Below are positions 1 through 4,836 of a stretch of DNA of 5,425 bases, piece by piece (the stretch's first letter is position 1; each line of letters begins with the position of its first letter). The DNA comes from Chloroflexota bacterium (GTDB lineage: Bacteria; Chloroflexota; Anaerolineae; B4-G1; SLSP01), in the NCBI GenBank assembly GCA_022707725.1, contig JAKJAB010000256.1, positions 1-5,425 of the forward strand, in the 5' to 3' direction. A model generated the notes under the pieces. The model was given only the letters and a program-made list of their open reading frames with translations. It was not told where the DNA came from and made no database searches. A program made the translations under genes and the position numbers.

Positions 1-2
1 TG

Positions 3-85
3 AGGTGGGACGCACTTAGCTGAACCCAAAACAACAATTTTTGCGCTTCCTACTGTCATTGCAGGCGTAAAAGTGCGTCCCACCT
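3..85. repeat. Short element with perfect 15-bp terminal inverted repeats
   Basis: The arm AGGTGGGACGCACTT (3-17) is matched exactly as reverse complement by AAGTGCGTCCCACCT (71-85), with 53 bp between. TGA occurs at 1-3 and 85-87, which could be a 3-bp target duplication overlapping the arm ends, although the window edge cuts off the left flank. The interior is AT-richer than the arms, has no ORF, and shows only a weak internal stem (41-46 with 65-70). A miniature inverted-repeat element or REP-like palindrome is the simplest reading. It is too far from the promoter at 239-267 to be a terminator for anything visible here, but could end a gene lying to the left. Confidence 0.7.
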
Positions 86-118
86 GAATAGTTACCGGAA
101 ATCCCTGATTGTGTGCTT

Positions 119-167
119 GCGCCGGATCATAACCCGGCGCTTTGATGCGCGAGGGAAGCCCTCGCGC
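119..167. repeat. Two adjacent GC-rich hairpins
   Basis: Hairpin one pairs GCGCCGG (119-125) with CCGGCGC (134-140), with an 8-nt loop. Hairpin two pairs GCGCGAGGG (147-155) perfectly with CCCTCGCGC (159-167), with a 3-nt loop. The second is followed by TAAAAAGG rather than a T-run, so it is not a convincing plus-strand terminator. With the imperfect inverted repeat immediately downstream these form a palindrome cluster, typical of REP/BIME-like intergenic DNA. No gene is seen anywhere in 1-309. Confidence 0.6.
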
Positions 168-226
168 TAAAAAGGCAAAGCCCTTCGGGCAACCATTCAT
201 CTCCGCGGGGGCTTCGTTCTTTTAGC
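166..226. repeat. Imperfect 18-bp inverted repeat upstream of the STAND gene
   Basis: The arm at 166-183 (GCTAAAAAGGCAAAGCCC) pairs with the reverse complement of 209-226 (GGGCTTCGTTCTTTTAGC) at 14 of 18 positions. A small GCCC-TTC-GGGC hairpin (180-190) overlaps the left arm. The element ends about 12 bp before the -35 box of the STAND-gene promoter. It could be a decayed miniature element or a transcription insulator. The right arm includes TTCTTTTA, a weak T-tract that might help end transcription entering from the left. Confidence 0.5.
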
Positions 227-238
227 CTGGCCCTCCGT

Positions 239-267
239 TTGTCTGCAACGCGAAATTGCACTATACT
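239..267 (+). promoter_or_regulatory. Sigma70-type promoter of the TIR-STAND gene
   Basis: The -35 box TTGTCT (239-244) matches 4 of 6 consensus bases. The -10 box TATACT (262-267) matches 5 of 6. The spacer is exactly 17 bp. Transcription would start near 274, giving a leader of about 36 nt before the ATG at 310. No other comparably good pair was noticed in 86-309. Confidence 0.6.
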
Positions 268-287
268 GAAGAGTGTCCATAAGCCAT

Positions 288-305
288 TCACCTGCCACGA
301 GGTGA
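288..305 (+). promoter_or_regulatory. Shine-Dalgarno sequence sequestered in a 6-bp hairpin
   Basis: GAGGTGA (299-305) is the ribosome binding site, four bases before the ATG at 310. Its AGGTGA (300-305) is the exact reverse complement of TCACCT (288-293), with a GCCACG loop. In the short leader this stem would cover the ribosome binding site and hold translation of the STAND protein low. The pairing is seen in the sequence; a regulatory role is inference. Confidence 0.5.
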
Positions 306-309
306 CCTG

Positions 310-3300
310 ATGCCCGATTTCACCTACGAAGTTCTGCTCACGTACGCCCGCGCCGACGCTGCATGGGTCCACAAAACACTGCTGCCGCGCCTTGAAACCG
401 AGGGACTGCGTGTCTTCGCCGAACACCGCGACCTGTCGCCCGGCGTTCCCCGTGTCGAGGCCCTGGAACGCGCCGCCCGCGCCAGCGAGAACGTGTTGTT
501 CGTGCTGACGCCCGATTACGTGGGATGCGCGCCTGCGGCCTCGGCGGATGGCGGAATCTCTGGCCCGCTGCTGCAACGGCTGCGCCGCACCTTGTTGAAG
601 TGCGGCGCGGTGGATAACGACCGCACGTTGCAAACGGTTTTTGTGGACAGCCGCGTTGTCCCTTGGGCGGACAAAGCGCCCCAGGCCGGGAATCGCGGCG
701 AACGGGTAGACGCGCTCATTGCCGCGTTGAATGGGCAGAAAAACACCCAGGGCGCACCCGCACTTGCATTGTTCCTGTGGACATTGCGCGACAACATCGA
801 TGAGGCCGACAGTGTCTACACAGAATTAGACGACCTGGCGCGAGCTATCTCCGGCTATGCTTCCGCTTCTCATCCTGCCGACCCCAATGCGCCCTGTGCC
901 GCATTGATGGCAATATTGACCCGTCTCGGTGAAACCGCTTGCCCGCGCCTCCTCCCCCTCCTCAAAGCCGAGTGCGCCCTGCCGCCGGAACTGGCCGACC
1001 TGACCCCCGTGGACTTCACCGACGCCGTCTGCGCTGACCCCGAAGAAGCCGCCATCGCCTGGCGGCAACTGTTGACCGCGTTAGGCGCGACCCCCGTGCA
1101 GGACGCGCCCGAAGCCCCGCGCCGCGATTCGTGGAATCTGAAGCACCCATACCCGATGCCGCCCGGCTTCACGGGCCGCGCCGACGAACGGCGGATGCTC
1201 TCCGACTGGTTGATACTCGACCCGCGCCCGCTGCTCGTGCTGCGCGCGCTTGGCGGCTTTGGCAAGAGCGCGCTCACCTGGCACTGGCTGATGCATGACG
1301 TTGACGCGGGCCGTTGGCCCGCCGTGGTTTGGTGGAGCTTTTACGAGACCGAATCCAGCTTCGAGAGTTTCCTGATCGAGGTGCTGGAATACCTGCGCGT
1401 CCCGAACGCCCGCCAACTCCCACCGCGCCTGCAAGTGGAGACGCTACTGCGCGCCCTGTACAACCCCGGCATTCTGCTGGTGTTGGATGGCTTTGAACGA
1501 GCGTTGCGGGCGTACAACAGCATGGGCGCTGCTTATCAAGGCGATGATGAAGGAAGCAAGACGCAAGAGGCAGGACGTAGTTTTCAACCGACGGACTGTG
1601 CCAGCCCGTTGGCCGAAGCTTTTCTGCGCGCCGTGGCAACCTTGCCCGGACTTCGGGGGAAAATTTTGATGACCACCCGCCTGACGCCGCGCGTGGTGAT
1701 GGGACACGGCGGCCTGCCGTTGACCGGCTGCCGCGAGGAAGAACTGACACAGCTTGCCCCCGCCGACGCAGCCGCGTTGTTCCGCGCGCTGGGCGTGCGC
1801 GGCAGCCGCGCCGAACTGGAGCAGGCCGGCGCGCCCTACGGCTACCACCCCTTGAGCCTGCGCCTGCTGGCCGGCCTGGCCTTGCACGATCTGCGCCAGC
1901 CCGGCGACATCGCCGCCGTCCAATTGCTGGACATATCCGGCGAATTGGTGCAGCGTCAGCACCACGTTCTCGAACAGGCGTATACCACCCTCCCTCCCGA
2001 CCGTCAAACGTTGCTCTCGCGCATCGCGTGCTTCCGCGGCCCGGTGGTGTATGAGGCGTTGGCGGCATTGGGGCAGCCGACCGCCGCCGACCGACCGCTG
2101 ACCGCCATCTCCCCCTCTCTCGACTCCGCCCTCCACGACCTCATCGCCCGCGGCCTCCTCCACCGCGACGCCAAAACGAACCGCTACGACCTGCACCCGA
2201 TTGTACGGCGGTACGCCTACGACCGGCTGACCGCCGCCGGGCGTGTGGACGCCCACGCCCACCTGCGCGACTACTTTGCCGCCGTCCCCGCACCGGAACA
2301 CGTGCAAACGTTGGACGACCTGGCCCCCGTGATTGAACTCTACCACCACACTGTGCGGGCAGGACAATTGGATGAAGCGTGGCTATTATATCGGGATCGG
2401 CTTTGGAGAACCATATATTATCAATTTGGCGCTTACCACGTGCAAATCGAACTTCTGCGAGCGTTGTTTGTCAAAGGGGAGGAACAGTTGCCTGAACTGA
2501 AAGATGAAACCTTTCAGGCTCACGCAATGAACGAACTGGCAAACAGTTACAGCCTCATCGGGCAACCTCATCGGGCTGTGCCATTGTTTGAGATGTCAAG
2601 TAACATTGATGAGAGGTATGGCGACAAGGTGAACCTCGCCATCGGTTTGGGAAATCTGGCTAGGCAACAGATGCTTATCGGTGCACTGGCGGCGGCAGAG
2701 GCCAATCTGCATCGCAACATTGCTCTATGCCAGGAGGTCGAAGATGTATTCCGTGAAGCAGAAGGACTTATGGAGCTAGGGCGGGTATTGACATACCAGG
2801 GTGCATGGAACGAGGCAGAAGAAGTACTAGCAACTACGCCAGCGCTATTTGAACAAGAACAGCATGACTTCGGACAAAGTATAGCCTGGGCCTATTCTGC
2901 CTTGTGGGCATTGTTGTTGGCGCGAGCTTCTCCATCTCTTATCCGCCCCCGTTGGGAGAGAGTTGGAATGGGGGCAGCGCAACGTGCGCTTGAACTGGCG
3001 GATGAATGGGCGAGAACACATTTTCCGGTCGAGAGTGGGTATGTCCGCATCCACTGGCTACTCGGCGCGGCACATTGCGTCTCCGGCGATCTGGACGCCG
3101 CCGACCGTCATCTGAGCGAAGCCCTCACCCGCTGCCGGGAGATCAGCATGGTGGATCACGAGGCAGATATTTTGCTGGAGTTGGCAAAGCTTCGCAAGAT
3201 GCAAGAGGCAGGAGGCCAGAACCAAGAGGCAGGAAACAAGAGGCAAGAGGCAGGAAGCAGGACGGAAGAGGTCATGCATCCTGAATCTTGCATCCTGCCT

Positions 3301-3555
3301 CCTGCATCCTTCGCCGAGGCGAAACGTCTCGCGGAAGAAGCCCTCATCATCACGGAGCGGGCGGGGTACGTGTTGCAAGGGGCAGATGTGCATTTGTTCC
3401 TGGCGGAGCTGGCGTTGGACGCGGGCGACAGGGCCACGGCATTGCATCACGCGCAACAGGCCCGCGCCCTGGCGACATGTGACGGGGAACCCTACGTGTA
3501 CCGCGTGGCGTATGATGAGACCGGGGCGTTGTTGAAACGGTTGGGGGTCTTGTAG
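310..3555 (+). CDS. TIR-STAND (NB-ARC-like)-TPR protein, NLR-like
   Basis: This 1081-residue protein has the effector-switch-sensor layout of bacterial NLR-like STAND proteins, so it probably senses a trigger through its TPRs, oligomerises on ATP and activates the TIR, likely an NAD+-cleaving effector causing abortive defence. The TIR starts with YEVLLTYARAD (6-16), then RDLSPG and LFVLTPDYV (63-71). Candidate catalytic glutamates are E50 and E53. The TIR tail (PLLKAECALPPEL..LTPVDFTD, 216-238; W251) comes unusually late, after a ~140-residue insertion. FTGR opens the ATPase. Walker A is GGFGKS (315-320), Walker B is LLVLDGFE (389-396), sensor-1 TTR is 455-457, GYHPL is 511-515, and an MHD-like DLHPIVRRYAY has H629. 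TPR helices fill ~660-1081, interrupted by a repeat-derived insert (962-1001). The start is set by the GAGGTGA ribosome binding site. No membrane segment is seen, so it is probably cytosolic. The defence role is inferred from family architecture. Confidence 0.9.
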   Translation: MPDFTYEVLLTYARADAAWVHKTLLPRLETEGLRVFAEHRDLSPGVPRVEALERAARASENVLFVLTPDYVGCAPAASADGGISGPLLQRLRRTLLKCGAVDNDRTLQTVFVDSRVVPWADKAPQAGNRGERVDALIAALNGQKNTQGAPALALFLWTLRDNIDEADSVYTELDDLARAISGYASASHPADPNAPCAALMAILTRLGETACPRLLPLLKAECALPPELADLTPVDFTDAVCADPEEAAIAWRQLLTALGATPVQDAPEAPRRDSWNLKHPYPMPPGFTGRADERRMLSDWLILDPRPLLVLRALGGFGKSALTWHWLMHDVDAGRWPAVVWWSFYETESSFESFLIEVLEYLRVPNARQLPPRLQVETLLRALYNPGILLVLDGFERALRAYNSMGAAYQGDDEGSKTQEAGRSFQPTDCASPLAEAFLRAVATLPGLRGKILMTTRLTPRVVMGHGGLPLTGCREEELTQLAPADAAALFRALGVRGSRAELEQAGAPYGYHPLSLRLLAGLALHDLRQPGDIAAVQLLDISGELVQRQHHVLEQAYTTLPPDRQTLLSRIACFRGPVVYEALAALGQPTAADRPLTAISPSLDSALHDLIARGLLHRDAKTNRYDLHPIVRRYAYDRLTAAGRVDAHAHLRDYFAAVPAPEHVQTLDDLAPVIELYHHTVRAGQLDEAWLLYRDRLWRTIYYQFGAYHVQIELLRALFVKGEEQLPELKDETFQAHAMNELANSYSLIGQPHRAVPLFEMSSNIDERYGDKVNLAIGLGNLARQQMLIGALAAAEANLHRNIALCQEVEDVFREAEGLMELGRVLTYQGAWNEAEEVLATTPALFEQEQHDFGQSIAWAYSALWALLLARASPSLIRPRWERVGMGAAQRALELADEWARTHFPVESGYVRIHWLLGAAHCVSGDLDAADRHLSEALTRCREISMVDHEADILLELAKLRKMQEAGGQNQEAGNKRQEAGSRTEEVMHPESCILPPASFAEAKRLAEEALIITERAGYVLQGADVHLFLAELALDAGDRATALHHAQQARALATCDGEPYVYRVAYDETGALLKRLGVL
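1552..1575 (+). repeat. Intragenic copy of the purine-rich GSK/RTQEAG repeat
   Basis: Positions 1552-1570 match 3253-3271 at 17 of 19 bases, and CAAGAGGCAGGA (1564-1575) is identical to three units near the 3' end of the same gene. Both places use the same codon phase (GSKTQE here, GSRTEE there). It lies in the loop after Walker B (residues 415-422), before the sensor-1 strand. This part looks like a tolerant surface loop. The matches are directly visible; a common mobile origin is inference. Confidence 0.6.
3194..3312 (+). repeat. In-frame palindromic insert with three 21-bp tandem repeats
   Basis: Three units of exactly 21 bp start at 3202, 3223 and 3244. Each begins CAAGAGGCAGGA, and they encode QEAGGQN, QEAGNKR and QEAGSRT. 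Outer arms 3194-3216 and 3290-3312 are inverted repeats matching at 19 of 23 bases, so the whole 119 bp can fold back. It adds about 40 residues (962-1001) between TPR helix DILLELAKL and its partner helix FAEAKRLAEEAL, without breaking the frame or adding a stop. This resembles the palindromic elements that insert into reading frames in Rickettsia, but no relationship to them is claimed. Confidence 0.75.
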
Positions 3556-3653
3556 GGGCGAGGCATTCCCCGCAGAACCATTCTCGACCAAGTCACTTGG
3601 AATTTGCAGATGTCTGCACGAGAAGACACCTGATAGGAATGCCTCGCCCCTAC
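3552..3653. mobile_element. MITE-like element with perfect 18-bp terminal inverted repeats
   Basis: GTAGGGGCGAGGCATTCC (3552-3569) and its exact reverse complement (3636-3653) bound a 66-bp core. The core has further nested symmetry: TTCTCG (3581-3586) pairs with CGAGAA (3619-3624), enclosing two hairpins, CCAAG-TCA-CTTGG (3588-3600) and TGCAGA-TG-TCTGCA (3605-3618). The result is a branched cruciform. There is no ORF and no obvious target duplication. The arms carry the TAG stop codons of both flanking convergent genes (3553-3555 on +, 3652-3650 on -). It probably also acts as a two-way transcription barrier, although neither side has a long T-run. A non-autonomous transposable element or REP family is the likely identity. 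Confidence 0.75.
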
Positions 3654-4081
3654 GGCAACACTGGGAAATTCGCCGGATGAATGATCGGGATCGGACTGCC
3701 GGCAAAATCAGCCTCATTGCGGGTGATGAGATAGGCGGCTTCGGACGCTGATGCCGCGCTTGCTTGTACCGCATCTTCGAAGTCGTTCCAATCCAGGATG
3801 AGTGCGGCCTGGATGATGGCTTGATCCACCGCCGCCACGCGGAACACCCGCAAAACGTCGTGCAGCGCGCCTTTTGCCTGGGGCAATCTCAGGTGACGGC
3901 GCAGCAAGTAGAACAGGGTGGTGACGCTGTGCGCGGCCAGCAGTCCTTCCATTTGCCCGGATTCAACGTAGGCCCACACCCGCGCGGCGTCGGGGTAGTG
4001 GGGTTGGCGGCGCGCTAACACATCCAGCACCACGTTCAAATCGAATAGCACCCGCAGTTTGGGTTCGGGTTCAGCGGTCAT
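3650..4081 (-). CDS. PIN-domain toxin (VapC-like, PIN_3 type)
   Basis: The 143-residue PIN-domain protein is probably a Mg2+-dependent RNase toxin held inactive by the antitoxin encoded just upstream. The first acidic motif is LFDLNVVLDVLARR, with D14, N16 and D20. The later acidic cluster is DWNDFEDAVQ (D97, D100, E102, D103). The C-terminal LITRNEADF ends in D125, followed by the typical PIPIIHPANF strand. In the central helix SVTTLFYLLRR (52-62), Thr stands where many VapC proteins have Glu. The start at 4081 (MTAEPEPKLRVLFD) is preferred over an upstream ATG at 4123, because it puts the first PIN strand near the N-terminus and leaves the common 11-bp overlap with the antitoxin. Its own ribosome site is weak (GGAAAAGT), so translational coupling is likely. 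The TAG stop lies inside the neighbouring inverted-repeat element. The RNA target cannot be told from sequence. Confidence 0.88.
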   Translation of the reverse strand: MTAEPEPKLRVLFDLNVVLDVLARRQPHYPDAARVWAYVESGQMEGLLAAHSVTTLFYLLRRHLRLPQAKGALHDVLRVFRVAAVDQAIIQAALILDWNDFEDAVQASAASASEAAYLITRNEADFAGSPIPIIHPANFPVLP

Positions 4082-4313
4082 ACTTTTCCACCAGATAGTC
4101 GTGGTAAGCGTTCGTAGACACATCTGCCGGAAGGATGCCGCTCAGCCGCCGCAAGATTGGCAAATCATCTGATGTTTGCTTTTGGCCGGTCACGTAACGC
4201 AGATAGGCCGCGATCAACTGTGTGACCGTGGTTTGATGCTGCGCTGCGTATTGTTTGGCGTCCTCGATCAAACGCCGGTTCAACCGTACTGTGAGTTTGC
4301 TGACATTTTCCAT
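4071..4313 (-). CDS. Ribbon-helix-helix antitoxin, DUF6364-like
   Basis: This 80-residue protein probably binds and neutralises the PIN toxin and represses their shared promoter. The N-terminus KLTVRLNRRLIEDAKQYA (6-23) followed by TTVTQLIAAYLRYV has the strand-helix-helix pattern of ribbon-helix-helix DNA-binding proteins. The C-terminal part (LPILRRLSGILP, then YHDYLVEKY) matches the DUF6364 antitoxin pattern and is the likely toxin-binding tail. The start at 4313 is chosen because a near-perfect ribosome binding site, AAGGAGG (4326-4320), lies six bases upstream. The longer reading from 4364 would begin inside the operator. Its TGA overlaps the toxin start by 11 bp. The family assignment is from recognised motifs, not a search. 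Confidence 0.87.
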   Translation of the reverse strand: MENVSKLTVRLNRRLIEDAKQYAAQHQTTVTQLIAAYLRYVTGQKQTSDDLPILRRLSGILPADVSTNAYHDYLVEKYDR

Positions 4314-4319
4314 ATTATA

Positions 4320-4366
4320 CCTCCTTGTTGCCGTGCATTTTACACCAATTTTGTACGGCAACAAGG
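4320..4366 (-). promoter_or_regulatory. Promoter, operator and ribosome binding site of the TA operon
   Basis: CCTTGTTGCCGT (4323-4334) and ACGGCAACAAGG (4355-4366) are a perfect 12-bp inverted repeat with a 20-bp centre. On the minus strand the probable -35 TTGTTG (4364-4359) lies in one half-site. The -10 TAAAAT (4342-4337) lies in the centre, with a 16-bp spacer. The other half-site covers the expected transcription start and runs into the AAGGAGG ribosome site (4326-4320). A ribbon-helix-helix antitoxin complex bound here would block polymerase, the usual autoregulation of toxin-antitoxin operons. As RNA only one arm is transcribed, so this is a DNA-level operator rather than a terminator. 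Confidence 0.65.
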
Positions 4367-4589
4367 TAGGGGAATAAAGACTGTGGGTTTAAGGTTATGG
4401 ATTGGAATCAGAGCGTTTCTGATTCTTGATTAAGTTCGTCGCGCCGAATGAATTTTTCGAGATTGGCCTGGGAACCTGCTCGAAATAAACTGCGTAGACG
4501 GAACACAAAGCCACAAGCTTGAATAATCTGCTTCATCTGCTCAATCTGCTGACAAAAATGAAACAGTCACCCAAAACCACAAGCGTAAC
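4367..4589. other. Intergenic region without a supported gene
   Basis: No gene with a start and ribosome site is seen. It contains a hairpin GAATCAGA-GCGTT-TCTGATTC (4405-4425), three near-identical 9-mers in tandem (4525-4551, AATCTGCTT, CATCTGCTC, AATCTGCTG) and two similar segments (ACAAAGCCACAAGC near 4505, CCAAAACCACAAGC near 4571). A minus-strand frame of about 50 codons is open from 4561 to the TGA at 4408, with only one internal ATG. It might be a decayed gene tail or repeat-derived DNA. Confidence 0.5.
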
Positions 4590-4620
4590 AAAAACAGGCC
4601 CCGATCACATCGGGGCCTGT
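4590..4620 (-). terminator. Intrinsic terminator of the lasso precursor gene
   Basis: On the minus strand, ACAGGCCCCGAT (4620-4609) pairs perfectly with ATCGGGGCCTGT (4605-4594) around a GTG loop, a 12-bp GC-rich stem. It runs straight into TTTTTGTT (from 4594 down). On the plus strand the stem is followed by TGCGTTG, so it works one way only. It lies 30 bases past the precursor stop codon. Confidence 0.88.
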
Positions 4621-4649
4621 TGCGTTGATGATAAGCCAGTTTGCGTAGG

Positions 4650-4760
4650 CTAGGATTCGAACTCGTCGAAGTCGCCGATCACGCTCAATGGACTGCCGGC
4701 CTGGATTTCCAGGTTGCCTTCGTAAACGATGCTTGGTGCTTCATAGACTTGCTTTTCCAT
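4650..4760 (-). CDS. Probable lasso-peptide precursor (RiPP)
   Basis: This 36-residue peptide has the leader motif bound by the RRE (PqqD-like) protein in lasso-peptide pathways: Y6-x-x-P9-x-I11-x-x-x-G15. A plausible leader of 21 residues ends LEIQA. The core would be GSPLSVIGDFDEFES (22-36). Gly1 and Asp9 are correctly spaced for a nine-membered macrolactam ring, leaving a six-residue tail FDEFES with phenylalanines that could act as plugs. Two departures are visible. Position -2 is Gln20 rather than the usual Thr, and the core is strongly acidic (two Asp, one Glu and one Glu in the last seven residues). The start is fixed by GAGAGGAG five bases upstream. It has its own promoter and terminator. 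No maturation enzymes, transporter or immunity gene is in view, so they must lie elsewhere or the gene is orphaned. The peptide's activity is unknown. Confidence 0.78.
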   Translation of the reverse strand: MEKQVYEAPSIVYEGNLEIQAGSPLSVIGDFDEFES

Positions 4761-4765
4761 TTATG

Positions 4766-4832
4766 CTCCTCTCATACGGGCATGGTTTTTGCTCATTACC
4801 CACATTCTACCACTTTATCGCTGTGTATGCAA
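4766..4832 (-). promoter_or_regulatory. Promoter and ribosome binding site of the lasso precursor
   Basis: On the minus strand, the -35 TTGCAT (4832-4827) and -10 TAGAAT (4809-4804, 5 of 6 consensus) are separated by 17 bp. The start would be near 4797, giving a leader of about 37 nt that contains GAGAGGAG (4773-4766). The -35 box begins only five bases past the GH130 stop codon, so the precursor has an independent promoter although readthrough from GH130 is not blocked by any visible terminator. Confidence 0.6.
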
Positions 4833-4836
4833 TAAG

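Noticed and set aside
1274..2367. Long minus-strand open frames opposite the STAND gene (for example 1444-2367 and 1274-2068)
   Set aside because: They are antisense to strongly recognisable ATPase motifs and have low-complexity Gly/Arg/Val-rich translations typical of high-GC shadow frames.
3194..3312. CRISPR-like array
   Set aside because: The 21-bp units are contiguous without spacers, are in frame in a protein gene, and number only three.
3650..4123. Longer PIN toxin reading from the ATG at 4123
   Set aside because: The added 14 residues have no PIN character and would enlarge the overlap with the antitoxin to 53 bp; the start at 4081 gives the usual short overlap.
4071..4364. Longer antitoxin reading from the ATG at 4364
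   Set aside because: The extra 17 residues would come from the operator inverted repeat and the predicted promoter; the ATG at 4313 has a near-perfect ribosome site and starts directly before the ribbon strand.
4405..4425. Hairpin as a transcription terminator
   Set aside because: The stem is AT-rich, no T-run follows on either strand, and no gene ends next to it.
4641..4835. Plus-strand 64-codon frame over the lasso precursor
   Set aside because: It has no ribosome site and lies antisense to a unit with matched promoter, ribosome site, leader motif and terminator.
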